Made by a program: the position numbers and the translations under genes. The notes beneath the pieces were generated by a model. It searched no databases. It saw nothing but the letters and a program-made list of their open reading frames with translations, and was not told the origin of the DNA. Positions 34,301 to 42,699 of a DNA stretch of 64,000 nucleotides are shown in pieces (within the stretch, counting starts at the first letter, position 1; each line of letters starts with the position of its first letter). Origin of the DNA: Anoxybacillus sp050480245 (GTDB lineage: Bacteria > Bacillota > Bacilli > Bacillales > Anoxybacillaceae); NCBI GenBank assembly GCA_050480245.1, contig JBCNEQ010000019.1; one strand, given 5' to 3'.

Positions 34301-35597
34301 GTATGGATTTGTCAAAGGGTATATAAGCGATAAAAACCTTCATGTACGCGCGGCAGAAATTGATCGTTTAGCAGCAGGATGCACGGGAGTCAAACGGACG
34401 ACAGGTCAACACCCAGGGGGCATTATCGTTGTTCCAGATTACATGGACATTTATGACTTTACGCCAATTCAATACCCAGCTGACGATATAGAAGCGGAAT
34501 GGCGGACGACGCATTTTGACTTCCATTCCATTCACGATAATTTATTGAAGTTAGACATTCTCGGACACGATGATCCGACGGTCATTCGGATGTTGCAAGA
34601 TTTAAGCGGTATTGATCCGAAGACCATTCCGACCGACGATCCAGAAGTGATGAAAATTTTCAGCAGTACGGAGTCGCTCGGTGTGACACCTGAACAAATT
34701 ATGTGCAATACCGGTACGCTTGGCATTCCAGAGTTCGGTACGCGCTTTGTTCGTCAAATGTTAGAAGAAACGAAACCGAAGACGTTTTCGGAGCTTGTGC
34801 AAATTTCAGGATTATCACATGGGACGGACGTTTGGCTTGGTAACGCTCAAGAGCTTATTCAAAGCGGAACGTGTACGTTATCAGAAGTGATCGGATGTCG
34901 CGACGACATTATGGTGTATTTAATTTATCGCGGTTTAGAGCCATCGTTAGCATTTAAAATTATGGAGTCCGTTCGTAAAGGAAAAGGATTAACGCCGGAA
35001 TTTGAAGAAGAAATGCGCAAACATCATGTGCCAGAATGGTACATTGAATCATGTAAAAAAATTAAATACATGTTCCCGAAAGCGCATGCCGCTGCTTACG
35101 TGTTAATGGCGGTGCGCATCGCATACTTTAAAGTGCATCATCCACTTCTTTACTACGCATCGTACTTTACAGTGCGTGCAGAAGATTTTGATTTGGACGT
35201 CATGATTCAAGGGTCTGCTGCCATTCGCAAACGCATTGAGGAAATTCAAGCAAAAGGGCTTGATGCGTCTGCGAAAGAAAAAAACTTGTTAACTGTGCTT
35301 GAAATTGCTCTTGAAATGTGTGAACGAGGTTTTTCGTTTAAAAATATTGATTTGTATCGTTCACAAGCAAAAGAGTTTATCATTGACGGAAATTCGCTTA
35401 TTCCACCGTTTAATGCCATTCCTGGACTAGGGACAAACGTTGCCCACAGCATTGTGCGAGCACGTGAAGAAGGGGAGTTTTTATCGAAAGAAGATTTGCA
35501 ACAACGAGGCAAAGTTTCAAAAACGATTTTAGAATATCTCGAAAGCCGTGGATGCTTGCAGTCGCTACCAGATCACAATCAATTGTCGCTCTTTTGA
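31305..35597 (+). CDS. polC: DNA polymerase III alpha subunit, PolC type (Gram-positive replicase)
   Basis: PolC is the main chromosomal replicase of Firmicutes and carries its own proofreading nuclease. The 1430-residue protein has an N-terminal domain, an OB fold (about 235-310), a PHP domain starting near VELHVHTQMS (about 330) and split by the exonuclease domain (FDVETTGLS near 418, HNATFDIGF, HHRAIYDAEATG), then the polymerase with a four-Cys zinc site (CPNC and CPKC near 905-935), catalytic PDIDLNFSG, and a C-terminal Gln-Leu-Ser-Leu-Phe clamp-binding end (NQLSLF). The start is fixed by the family N terminus. Confidence 0.98.
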   Translation: MREEQKERFSILLQQLQLSSSNMANDLAHGRIEKVVVDKRTKCWHFYFQFPAILRAHVYAQFRKRLIEQFRHIAHVQCTIEAEDQTFTAEDVISYWPMFVETIQQSSPLLSLLIEQQPHVKGTKVIVQARNEAEAIALKKRFAEIFAETYASFGFPHLQLEADVKHDEQQFEKFLAQKQKEDEERALAAFMEAMPKQEQSNVSEESGPLVIGYQIKEEEHIRPLDQIVEEERRVVVQGYVFDAEAKELKSGRTLLTLKMTDYTNSILVKMFSRDKEDAELMQRVKKGMWVKVRGSVQNDTFVRDLVLIANDLNEVKPNERQDTAEEKRVELHVHTQMSQMDAVASVTKLVEQAKKWGHEAIAVTDHAVVQSFPEAYSAGKKYGVKILYGLEANIVDDGVPIAYNEAHRRLMDDTFVVFDVETTGLSAVYDTIIELAAVKVKNGEIIDRFESFANPHHPLSATTIELTKITDDMLKDAPDVEEVLEKFYHWIDDCVLVAHNATFDIGFLNAGFKKINRGKVKNPVIDTLELARYLYPELKNHRLNTLCKKFNIELTQHHRAIYDAEATGYLLIHLLKELDEKGIQYLDQLNEASKEQGAFQRSRPFHATLLVQNEVGLKNLFKLVSFSHVHYFYRVPRIPRSVLQQHREGILVGSGCDKGELFEAMMQKGIEEAEAIAPFYDFLEVHPPEVYAPLIAMEYVRDEDALKEIITNIVQLGERLGIPVVATGNVHYINKEDKIYRKILIHSQSGSNPLNRHELPDVHFRTTNEMLEAFSFLGEQKAKEIVVTNTKKIADLIGEVKPIKDELYTPKIEGADEEIRRMSYERAKSIYGDPLPDIVEKRLEKELKSIIGHGFAVIYLISHKLVKKSLDDGYLVGSRGSVGSSFVATMTEITEVNPLPPHYVCPNCKHSEFFDDGSVGSGFDLPDKDCPKCGTRYNKDGHDIPFETFLGFKGDKVPDIDLNFSGEYQPRAHNYTKVLFGEDNVYRAGTIGTVADKTAYGFVKGYISDKNLHVRAAEIDRLAAGCTGVKRTTGQHPGGIIVVPDYMDIYDFTPIQYPADDIEAEWRTTHFDFHSIHDNLLKLDILGHDDPTVIRMLQDLSGIDPKTIPTDDPEVMKIFSSTESLGVTPEQIMCNTGTLGIPEFGTRFVRQMLEETKPKTFSELVQISGLSHGTDVWLGNAQELIQSGTCTLSEVIGCRDDIMVYLIYRGLEPSLAFKIMESVRKGKGLTPEFEEEMRKHHVPEWYIESCKKIKYMFPKAHAAAYVLMAVRIAYFKVHHPLLYYASYFTVRAEDFDLDVMIQGSAAIRKRIEEIQAKGLDASAKEKNLLTVLEIALEMCERGFSFKNIDLYRSQAKEFIIDGNSLIPPFNAIPGLGTNVAHSIVRAREEGEFLSKEDLQQRGKVSKTILEYLESRGCLQSLPDHNQLSLF

Positions 35598-35602
35598 ATG
35601 AG

Positions 35603-35631
35603 TTGCAATTTTTTTGCCAATATGTTATAGT
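35603..35631 (+). promoter_or_regulatory. Predicted sigma-A promoter of the rimP-nusA-infB operon
   Basis: TTGCAA (35603-35608), 17-base spacer, TATAGT (35626-35631), with TG one base before the -10. It starts six bases after the polC stop, and no terminator separates polC from it. Confidence 0.65.
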
Positions 35632-35661
35632 TCTAGAGGAAATGGTAAAGATAATGGACAA

Positions 35662-35722
35662 AAAGAGTGGGGAAACCCACTCTTTCGTATTGATTCGAGA
35701 TTCCTTGCCGTTGCAAGGGATT
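35662..35722 (+). promoter_or_regulatory. Two-hairpin rimP leader
   Basis: Hairpin 1 is AAAGAGTGGG (35662-35671), GAAA tetraloop, CCCACTCTTT (35676-35685), perfect over 10 bp. Hairpin 2 pairs 35699-35708 with 35713-35722 over 10 bp (two G-U pairs, loop CGTT) and runs into TTTTCTT, so it looks like a weak terminator. The leader lies between the promoter and the rimP Shine-Dalgarno (TTAGGAGGA). An attenuator for this translation-factor operon is possible. Confidence 0.5.
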
Positions 35723-35745
35723 TTCTTGCAGTTAGGAGGACCGAC

Positions 35746-36216
35746 ATGAAGAAAGTCACGCACATCGTTGAGGAGCTCGTTACCCCGATTGTGACAGAGA
35801 TGGGGTTAGAACTTGTCGACATTGAATATGTGAAAGAAGGAAAAAGTTGGTTTTTACGTGTCTTTATTGATTCACCAACGGGAATTGATATCGATCAATG
35901 CGGTGTCGTTAGTGAGCGGCTAAGTGAAAAGCTTGATGAAGTTGATCCAATTCCACACAATTACTTTTTAGAAGTATCATCACCGGGAGCAGAGCGTCCG
36001 CTCAAAAAAACGAAAGATTTCGAGCGCGCTGTCGGGAAAAACGTTTATGTCAAAACGTATGAACCAATTGATGGCCAAAAAGAATTTGAAGGATCGTTAA
36101 CAGCGTTTGACGGGCAAACGGTGACGTTAGAAGTGAAAGTGAAAACAAAGAAAAAAACGGTAACGATTCCGTACGAAAAAGTAGCTAGTGCACGGCTAGC
36201 TGTCATTTTCTCTTAA
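35746..36216 (+). CDS. rimP: Ribosome maturation factor RimP
   Basis: RimP assists 30S subunit maturation. The 156-residue protein has an N-terminal alpha/beta domain (LVTPIVTEMGLELVDIEYVKEG), the conserved SSPGAERPLKKTKDFERA, and a C-terminal SH3-like barrel. ATG 35746 with TTAGGAGGA upstream is chosen; the reading frame stays open upstream to 35614 but runs through the structured leader and is not family-like. Confidence 0.96.
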   Translation: MKKVTHIVEELVTPIVTEMGLELVDIEYVKEGKSWFLRVFIDSPTGIDIDQCGVVSERLSEKLDEVDPIPHNYFLEVSSPGAERPLKKTKDFERAVGKNVYVKTYEPIDGQKEFEGSLTAFDGQTVTLEVKVKTKKKTVTIPYEKVASARLAVIFS

Positions 36217-36243
36217 TTCACATTAAAGGGGGACGACCGGTTC

Positions 36244-37347
36244 ATGAATACAGAATTGTTAGATGCCTTAACAGCGCTCGAGCGCGATAAAGGCATTAGT
36301 AAAGAAGTGTTAATTGAAGCGATTGAGGCGGCGATCGTGTCCGCTTATAAACGTAATTTTAATCAAGCGCAAAACGTTCGCGTTGATTTTAATCAAGAAA
36401 CGGGAACGATTCGCGTATTTGCGCGCAAAGAAGTAGTAGATGAAGTGTATGATTCACGCTTAGAAATTTCTCTCGACGAAGCAAAGCGAATTAATCCGAA
36501 CTATCAAGTAGGCGACATCGTTGAAATTGAAGTGACGCCGAAAAACTTTGGGCGCATCGCTGCCCAAACAGCGAAGCAAGTCGTAACGCAGCGCGTTCGT
36601 GAAGCGGAACGTGGCGTCATTTACGCCGAATTTGTTGATCGTGAAGAAGATATTATGACCGGCATTGTACAGCGGACGGACTCGAAATTTATTTACGTCA
36701 GCCTCGGTAAAATTGAGGCGTTGCTTCCGGTGAGCGAACAAATGCCGAATGAAACATATAAGCCGCACGACCGCATTAAAGTGTACATTACAAAAGTGGA
36801 AAAAACGACAAAAGGTCCACAAATTTACGTATCACGCACGCATCCAGGGCTACTAAAACGGTTGTTTGAATTAGAAGTACCAGAAATTTATGACGGAACG
36901 GTAGAAATTAAATCTGTCGCGCGTGAAGCAGGGGATCGCTCAAAAATTTCTGTTCATTCCGATAATCCAGAAGTCGATCCGGTTGGTGCATGTGTCGGAC
37001 CAAAAGGACAACGGGTACAAGCAATTGTGAACGAGTTAAAAGGCGAAAAAATCGATATTGTGCGTTGGTCCGCGGATCCTGTCGAATTTGTAGCTAATGC
37101 GTTAAGCCCATCAAAAGTGCTTGACGTCATCGTTAACGAAGAAGAAAAAGCAACGACGGTTATTGTGCCGGATTATCAACTATCGCTTGCGATCGGAAAG
37201 CGTGGACAAAATGCTCGCTTAGCAGCGAAATTAACAAATTGGAAAATTGATATTAAAAGTCAGTCTGAAGCAGAGCAACTAGGTATTTACCCTCGTTCTT
37301 CATCATCGCTCCAAGTAGACGAAGAGGAGATTAGTGAGGTGGAATAA
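36244..37347 (+). CDS. nusA: Transcription termination/antitermination factor NusA
   Basis: NusA binds RNA polymerase and controls pausing and termination. The 367-residue protein has the N-terminal polymerase-binding domain, an S1 domain (about 130-200) and two KH domains (VGACVGPKGQRVQAIVNELKGEK near 250 in two blocks; LAIGKRGQNARLAAKLTNWKI near 315 in two blocks). It lacks the C-terminal acidic repeats of enterobacteria, as is normal for Bacillus. AAGGGGGACG lies upstream of the ATG. Confidence 0.97.
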   Translation: MNTELLDALTALERDKGISKEVLIEAIEAAIVSAYKRNFNQAQNVRVDFNQETGTIRVFARKEVVDEVYDSRLEISLDEAKRINPNYQVGDIVEIEVTPKNFGRIAAQTAKQVVTQRVREAERGVIYAEFVDREEDIMTGIVQRTDSKFIYVSLGKIEALLPVSEQMPNETYKPHDRIKVYITKVEKTTKGPQIYVSRTHPGLLKRLFELEVPEIYDGTVEIKSVAREAGDRSKISVHSDNPEVDPVGACVGPKGQRVQAIVNELKGEKIDIVRWSADPVEFVANALSPSKVLDVIVNEEEKATTVIVPDYQLSLAIGKRGQNARLAAKLTNWKIDIKSQSEAEQLGIYPRSSSSLQVDEEEISEVE

Positions 37348-37348
37348 C

Positions 37349-37633
37349 ATGCCGAAAAAAGTTCCGATGCGCAAATGCGTAGTCACAGGGGAAATGAAGC
37401 CAAAAAAAGAGCTCATTCGCATTGTTCGTTCGAAAGAAGGCGACGTGTCGATTGACCCAACAGGAAAAAAAGCTGGACGCGGTGCGTACATTACGTTAAG
37501 CAAAGAATGCATTTTGCTTGCGAAAAAGAAAAATACTTTAGCGCATCATTTGAAAGCGACAATTGACGATTCCATTTATGAACAGCTATTACAGCTCGCT
37601 GAAAAGGAGAACGGAGAAACAAATGAATCATAA
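37349..37633 (+). CDS. ylxR: YlxR family RNA-binding protein (RnpM)
   Basis: The 94-residue basic protein has the YlxR signature: VPMRKCVVTGEMKPKKELIR near the start and GRGAYI. In Bacillus subtilis this protein (RnpM) binds RNase P RNA and modulates its activity; the role here is by homology. ATG 37349 has GTGAGGTGGA upstream, inside the end of nusA. It overlaps ylxQ by 11 bases. Confidence 0.93.
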   Translation: MPKKVPMRKCVVTGEMKPKKELIRIVRSKEGDVSIDPTGKKAGRGAYITLSKECILLAKKKNTLAHHLKATIDDSIYEQLLQLAEKENGETNES

Positions 37634-37922
37634 ACCGTGGGCTTCTTTTCTCGGATTAGCGAATCGGGCGCGCAAAGTCATTTCGGGAGAAGAGCTTGTT
37701 GTGAAAGAGATTCAGCGTAAGCGCGCGAAGCTTGTCATTTTATCGGAAGATGCGTCAGAAAATACAAGAAAAAAAATTTCCGATAAATGTGCGTTTTATC
37801 GCGTTCCGCTTTGTTACGTGGACAATCGTCACGAATTAGGTTGGGCGATTGGAAAAGGAGCACGAGTTGTTGTAGCGATTACGGATGAAGGATTCGCACA
37901 AAAGCTGAAAACGATGCTCTAA
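37623..37922 (+). CDS. ylxQ: YlxQ, L7Ae-family RNA-binding protein
   Basis: The 99-residue protein has the L7Ae/L30e fold pattern: FLGLANRARKVISGEELVVK at the N terminus, then AKLVILSEDASENTRKKI and a C-terminal VVAITDEGFAQKL. Members bind kink-turn RNAs; the exact target of YlxQ is unknown. ATG 37623 follows AAAAGGAGAACGG and overlaps the end of ylxR. Confidence 0.92.
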   Translation: MNHKPWASFLGLANRARKVISGEELVVKEIQRKRAKLVILSEDASENTRKKISDKCAFYRVPLCYVDNRHELGWAIGKGARVVVAITDEGFAQKLKTML

Positions 37923-37940
37923 CATTTTGGGGGTGAATGT

Positions 37941-40124
37941 ATGTCAAAAATGCGTGTATATGAATATGCCAAAAAACATAATGTGTCAAGTAAAGATGTG
38001 ATTCATAAGCTAAAAGAAATGAACGTCGACGTATCGAGCCATATGACGATGATTGAAGCGGATGTCGTAGCACAATTAGAACGTTCGTTTAAACAAGAAC
38101 AAAAACAAGAGCAAAAACAAGAAATGAAAACAGAAGAAAAAAAGGAACCTGTCAAAAAACCTGTTTTAGAACAATTTGAAGAAGATGACGATGAAGTCAT
38201 TCAAAAGAAAGTGCCGATTAAAAAAGCAGTAGTAAAAAATCGCGAAGGGAAAAAACACGACTTGCAAATTCAACAAAAAGAAAAGAAAATTTTCAATAAC
38301 AAAAAAAATAAAAAACAAAAACCTCAGCAAGCTCCACAACAAGAAGTACAAAAGAAAAAGGAAAAAGAGCTTCCGAAAAAAATTACATTTGAAGGCTCAT
38401 TAACGGTCGCTGAGCTAGCGAAAAAACTAGGCAAAGAGCCTTCAGAAATTATTAAAAAGTTATTTATGCTCGGCATTATTGCAACGATTAACAAAGATTT
38501 GGATAAAGATGCGATCGAGTTAATCTGCTCCGATTACGGCGTGGAAGTAGAAGAAAAAGTAACGATCGATGAAACAGAATTTGAGACAATTGAAATTGTC
38601 GATAACCCAGAAGATTTAGTCGAACGTCCGCCTGTTGTAACGATTATGGGACACGTTGACCACGGAAAAACAACGTTGCTTGACTCGATTCGCCATACGA
38701 AAGTTACCGAGCAAGAAGCGGGAGGCATTACGCAACATATCGGTGCATATCAAGTTGTTGTCAACGGCAAAAAAATTACGTTTTTAGATACGCCTGGTCA
38801 CGAAGCGTTCACAACGATGCGTGCACGCGGAGCGCAAGTGACAGACATCGTCATTCTCGTTGTCGCAGCAGATGACGGAGTGATGCCACAAACTGTTGAA
38901 GCCATTAACCATGCCAAAGCAGCGAACGTCCCAATCATTGTAGCGGTCAATAAAATCGATAAACCGACAGCAAATCCAGACCGCGTCATGCAAGAATTAA
39001 TGGAGTACGAACTCGTTCCAGAAGAATGGGGCGGAGATACGATTTATTGTAAATTATCGGCGTTAACGGGTGAAGGAATTGACAACTTGCTTGAAATGAT
39101 TTTGCTTGTTAGCGAGATGGAAGAATTAAAAGCAAATCCAAATCGTCGTGCGACAGGAACAGTGATTGAAGCGAAGCTCGATAAAGGTCGCGGACCGGTT
39201 GCTACGCTTCTCGTTCAATCAGGTACGTTGCGCGTCGGCGATCCGATTGTTGTCGGTTACACGTACGGACGTGTGCGGGCGATGACGAACGATCTTGGTC
39301 GTCGTGTAAAAGAAGCTGGTCCGTCCACACCGGTTGAAATTACGGGATTAAACGAAGTGCCACAAGCCGGCGATCGTTTCATGGTATTTGAAGATGAGAA
39401 AAAAGCGCGTCAAATTGGTGAAGCGCGTGCGCAAAAACAAATTGTGCAACAACGAAGCGTCAAAGCTCGCGTGAGCCTAGATGACTTGTTTGAAAAAATT
39501 AAGCAAGGCGAAATGAAAGAATTAAACATTATCGTCAAAGCGGATGTACAAGGCTCCGTGGAAGCGCTCGTTGCGGCGTTGCAAAAGATTGAAGTAGAAG
39601 GTGTGCGCGTCAAAATTATTCACTCTGGTGTTGGAGCAGTGACGGAATATGACATTATGCTTGCATCCGCATCGAATGCTATTGTCATCGGCTTTAACGT
39701 TCGTCCAGATGCAAACGCGAAACGCGTAGCTGAAGCGGAAAAAGTAGATATTCGTCTCCATCGCATCATTTATAAAGTCATTGAAGAAATTGAAGCAGCG
39801 ATGAAAGGAATGCTTGATCCGGAGTACGAAGAAAAAGTGATCGGTCAAGCGCAAGTTCGTCAAACATTTAAAGTATCGAAAGTCGGCACGATCGCAGGTT
39901 GCTATGTGACAGATGGAAAAATTACGCGTGACAGCAGCGTGCGCCTCATCCGTCAAGGCATCGTCGTTTACGAAGGGCAAATTGACACATTAAAACGTTA
40001 CAAAGATGATGTGAAAGAAGTCGCTCAAGGATACGAGTGCGGCATAACGATTAAAAACTTTAACGATATTAAAGAAGGCGACGTCATCGAAGCATATATT
40101 ATGCAAGAAGTTGAACGGAAATGA
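37941..40124 (+). CDS. infB: Translation initiation factor IF-2
   Basis: IF-2 places initiator tRNA on the 30S subunit. The 727-residue protein has an N-terminal IF2-N helix domain (MRVYEYAKKHNVSSKDVIHK), a Lys/Glu/Gln-rich linker (about 50-140), a second IF2-N domain, the G domain with GHVDHGKTTLLDSIR (about 237), DTPGHEAF and NKIDK, and C-terminal domains II-IV. TTTTGGGGGTGA precedes the ATG. It overlaps ylxP by four bases. Confidence 0.98.
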   Translation: MSKMRVYEYAKKHNVSSKDVIHKLKEMNVDVSSHMTMIEADVVAQLERSFKQEQKQEQKQEMKTEEKKEPVKKPVLEQFEEDDDEVIQKKVPIKKAVVKNREGKKHDLQIQQKEKKIFNNKKNKKQKPQQAPQQEVQKKKEKELPKKITFEGSLTVAELAKKLGKEPSEIIKKLFMLGIIATINKDLDKDAIELICSDYGVEVEEKVTIDETEFETIEIVDNPEDLVERPPVVTIMGHVDHGKTTLLDSIRHTKVTEQEAGGITQHIGAYQVVVNGKKITFLDTPGHEAFTTMRARGAQVTDIVILVVAADDGVMPQTVEAINHAKAANVPIIVAVNKIDKPTANPDRVMQELMEYELVPEEWGGDTIYCKLSALTGEGIDNLLEMILLVSEMEELKANPNRRATGTVIEAKLDKGRGPVATLLVQSGTLRVGDPIVVGYTYGRVRAMTNDLGRRVKEAGPSTPVEITGLNEVPQAGDRFMVFEDEKKARQIGEARAQKQIVQQRSVKARVSLDDLFEKIKQGEMKELNIIVKADVQGSVEALVAALQKIEVEGVRVKIIHSGVGAVTEYDIMLASASNAIVIGFNVRPDANAKRVAEAEKVDIRLHRIIYKVIEEIEAAMKGMLDPEYEEKVIGQAQVRQTFKVSKVGTIAGCYVTDGKITRDSSVRLIRQGIVVYEGQIDTLKRYKDDVKEVAQGYECGITIKNFNDIKEGDVIEAYIMQEVERK

Positions 40125-40399
40125 TCGGATACGTCGAATGTGAATGCATCATTTACGACGTCCAATCATTAAAAGAAAAACGAGCCGTGTTGCAGCGTGT
40201 TGTCACACGGCTCAAACAAAAATATAATATATCCGTAGCCGAAGTAGATTATCAAAACGTATGGCAACGAACGAAGCTCGGCATTGTAGCGGTTACAGCT
40301 GAGCGGACTGCCACAGAACAAGAGCTTCAGCGTGCGTTGCAATTTATTGATTCGTTTCCAGAAATCGAACGAACGGTAACAACATTTGAGTGGTTTTAA
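40121..40399 (+). CDS. ylxP: YlxP (DUF503 family)
   Basis: The 92-residue protein has the DUF503 pattern MIGYVECECIIYDVQSLKEK followed by KRAVLQRVVTRLKQKYNISVAEVDYQNVWQRT in overlapping blocks. It always sits between infB and rbfA; a role in 30S assembly has been proposed for homologues. The ATG overlaps the infB stop. The 3' end runs up to the rbfA ribosome site. Confidence 0.92.
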   Translation: MIGYVECECIIYDVQSLKEKRAVLQRVVTRLKQKYNISVAEVDYQNVWQRTKLGIVAVTAERTATEQELQRALQFIDSFPEIERTVTTFEWF

Positions 40400-40413
40400 T
40401 TGAGGTGATGATG

Positions 40414-40773
40414 ATGAGTTTGCGAGCCACACGTGTAGGCGAACAAATGAAAAAAGAATTAAGTGATATTATCGGACGCAAACTAAAAGACCCGCGCATC
40501 GGTTTTGTTACTGTGACAGATGTCCGGGTAACAGGCGATTTGCAACAAGCGAAAGTATATATTTCTGTTCTCGGTGATGAAGAACAAAAGAAAAATACGT
40601 TAAAAGGATTAGCGAAAGCGACGGGCTTTATCCGCTCCGAAATCGGTCAGCGCATTCGCTTGCGCAAAACGCCAGAAATTTATTTTGAAATTGATGAAAC
40701 GATCGATTACGGACAACGAATTGAAAGTTTAATTAAACAAATTTCCGAAGAAAAAGAACATAAAGAAGAATAA
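40414..40773 (+). CDS. rbfA: Ribosome-binding factor A
   Basis: RbfA binds free 30S subunits and aids 16S rRNA 5'-end processing and cold adaptation. The 119-residue KH-like protein has RVGEQMKKELSDIIGRKLKD and the conserved FVTVTDVRVTGDLQQAKVYI. Three ATGs in a row occur (40408, 40411, 40414); the last is best spaced from GAGG (40402-40405). Confidence 0.95.
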   Translation: MSLRATRVGEQMKKELSDIIGRKLKDPRIGFVTVTDVRVTGDLQQAKVYISVLGDEEQKKNTLKGLAKATGFIRSEIGQRIRLRKTPEIYFEIDETIDYGQRIESLIKQISEEKEHKEE

Positions 40774-40796
40774 TGGATAGACATGCGTCTATCCAT
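40773..40796 (+). other. Perfect hairpin between rbfA and truB
   Basis: ATGGATAGAC (40773-40782), loop ATGC, GTCTATCCAT (40787-40796): a perfect 10-bp stem starting at the rbfA stop. There is no T tract, so it is more likely an mRNA-stability or processing hairpin than a terminator. Confidence 0.7.
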
Positions 40797-40820
40797 TTCC
40801 GCTATTTTAGAGGTGAAGCG

Positions 40821-41717
40821 ATGGACGGAGTGTTATTGTTACATAAACCTGCGGGCATGACGTCACACGATTGTGTCATGCGCATTCGCAAGTTATTCCA
40901 AACAAAAAAAGTTGGTCATACAGGAACGCTCGATCCCGATGTATCTGGTGTGCTGCCGATTTGCATCGGCAAAGCGACGAAAATTGTTGAACTGTTAACA
41001 GCAGAACAAAAAACGTATGAAGGAGAAGTGACGTTAGGCATTGCGACAACAACGGAAGACGCATCAGGCGACATCGTCTCTATAAAACAAATCGAACGAC
41101 CGATTACTCGTCATGAAATTGAGCGTGTTTTTGCTGAGTTAACAGGGGAGATTGAACAAATTCCACCGATGTATTCTGCGGTAAAAGTCAATGGAAAAAA
41201 GCTATATGAGTACGCACGCGCTGGTATTGACGTTGAGCGACCGAAGCGAAACGTCCACATTTATGAGCTACAACTTCTTGATGACCGAGACATTTTTATA
41301 GGTGAACGTATATCGTTTCGCTTTCGTGTGACATGTAGTAAAGGGACGTATGTGCGTACCCTTGCGGTGCAAATCGGGGAACGTCTCGGCTATCCAGCGC
41401 ATATGTCACATCTTGTTCGTACGGCGTCAGGGGCGTTTCCACTTAATGAATGCGTGACATTTGCCGATATTGAACAACATATGGAAAATGGTACAGCGCA
41501 TACGTTGCTTTTGCCGATTGAACGAGCGTTAGCCCATTTGCCAACGTATCGAATCGATCGAAAGGAAGAACAAAAAGTGAAAAATGGCGCTGTTCTTCCT
41601 GCACCGTTGTCGATGCCTGAACAGCTGTTGATGATCAACGAAATGGGCAAAGCGGTAGCGATTTACATGCCTCATCCGACAAAACAAAGTTATATGAAGC
41701 CTTTAAAAGTATTGTAG
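40821..41717 (+). CDS. truB: tRNA pseudouridine(55) synthase TruB
   Basis: TruB makes pseudouridine 55 in the T-loop of tRNAs. The 298-residue protein has LLLHKPAGMTSHDCV, VGHTGTLDPDVSGVLP with catalytic D38, YEGEVTLG, PPMYSAVKVNGKKLYEYAR and a C-terminal PUA-like part. ATG 40821 has AGAGGTGAAG upstream; the in-frame ATG at 40773 would add a non-homologous extension made by the hairpin. Confidence 0.96.
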   Translation: MDGVLLLHKPAGMTSHDCVMRIRKLFQTKKVGHTGTLDPDVSGVLPICIGKATKIVELLTAEQKTYEGEVTLGIATTTEDASGDIVSIKQIERPITRHEIERVFAELTGEIEQIPPMYSAVKVNGKKLYEYARAGIDVERPKRNVHIYELQLLDDRDIFIGERISFRFRVTCSKGTYVRTLAVQIGERLGYPAHMSHLVRTASGAFPLNECVTFADIEQHMENGTAHTLLLPIERALAHLPTYRIDRKEEQKVKNGAVLPAPLSMPEQLLMINEMGKAVAIYMPHPTKQSYMKPLKVL

Positions 41718-41726
41718 GTGAAAACG

Positions 41727-42698
41727 ATGAAAACCATTTGGCTCTCCCATCCGTTAAAAGAAAAAAACGATCATCCGCTTGTTATGGCGCTCGGTTATTT
41801 CGATGGCGTCCATCTCGGGCATCAAAAAGTTATTCAAACGGCAAAACAAATCGCAGATCGTAACAAATATAAAAGCGCGGTCATGACGTTTCATCCGCAT
41901 CCGTCTGTCGTGCTTGGACGCTCACAGCAACATATTCGTTTTATTACACCGTTAAAAGAAAAAGAAAAGCAAATTGCCAAACTTGGCATCGATTATTTAT
42001 ACGTCGTTGAATTTACACCAGAATTTGCCCATTTGTTACCACAACAATTTGTCGATGAATATATCATCGGACTCGGTGTGAAACACGTTGTAGCAGGATT
42101 TGACTTTACGTACGGTCGCTTAGGGAAAGGAACGATGGAAACATTGCCGTTTCATTCCCGTGAACAATTTACGCAAACGGTCATTCCAAAACAGACGTTT
42201 GGTGAAGAGAAAATTAGTTCGACATATATTCGCCAGCGGTTAGCTGAAGGGGACGTTGAGCAACTTCCGCATTTGCTTGGTCGATTATATGAAGTGACGG
42301 GCACAGTTGTTCATGGGGATAAACGTGGGAGAACGATCGGATTTCCAACGGCAAATGTTGCGCTTGACGATGATTACATCATTCCGCGTATTGGAGTATA
42401 TGCGGTAACGGTCACGATCGACGAAAAAACGTGGACAGGAGTGTGTAACGTCGGGTATAAACCGACATTTCACGCACAACAACCGAAAGAACCAACGATT
42501 GAAGTGTATTTATTCGATTTCTCGGCAGACATTTACGGTGCGAGCGTATCGATCCAATGGCATAAACGATTGCGTGATGAACGAGCGTTTTCTTCTATTC
42601 AAGAGTTGATTGAACAAATTCATCGCGATGCGCAAGCGGCACGCGAATATTTTCAAAACCCCCTTGCATTTTATCGAAAAAACATGTATTCTGTTTAA
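41727..42698 (+). CDS. ribC: Bifunctional riboflavin kinase/FAD synthetase
   Basis: The enzyme phosphorylates riboflavin to FMN and adenylates FMN to FAD. The 323-residue protein (RibC in Bacillus, RibF elsewhere) has the N-terminal nucleotidyltransferase with GYFDGVHLGHQKVI and SSTYIRQRL, and the C-terminal flavokinase with GRTIGFPTANV and GVYAV. ATG 41727 has GTAGGTGAAA upstream. The rpsO promoter lies within its 3' end. Confidence 0.96.
   Translation: MKTIWLSHPLKEKNDHPLVMALGYFDGVHLGHQKVIQTAKQIADRNKYKSAVMTFHPHPSVVLGRSQQHIRFITPLKEKEKQIAKLGIDYLYVVEFTPEFAHLLPQQFVDEYIIGLGVKHVVAGFDFTYGRLGKGTMETLPFHSREQFTQTVIPKQTFGEEKISSTYIRQRLAEGDVEQLPHLLGRLYEVTGTVVHGDKRGRTIGFPTANVALDDDYIIPRIGVYAVTVTIDEKTWTGVCNVGYKPTFHAQQPKEPTIEVYLFDFSADIYGASVSIQWHKRLRDERAFSSIQELIEQIHRDAQAAREYFQNPLAFYRKNMYSV
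42664..42692 (+). promoter_or_regulatory. Predicted sigma-A promoter of rpsO
   Basis: TTGCAT (42664-42669), 17-base spacer, TATTCT (42687-42692), in the last codons of ribC. The predicted transcript begins just after the ribC stop and carries the rpsO leader. Confidence 0.55.
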
Positions 42699-42699
42699 T

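Noticed and set aside
35614..35745. N-terminal extension of rimP
   Set aside because: The frame is open but runs through the promoter spacer region and leader hairpins; the family start and Shine-Dalgarno are at 35746.
39522..39980. 152-codon minus-strand open frame in infB
   Set aside because: His/Phe/Asn-rich shadow frame antisense to IF-2.
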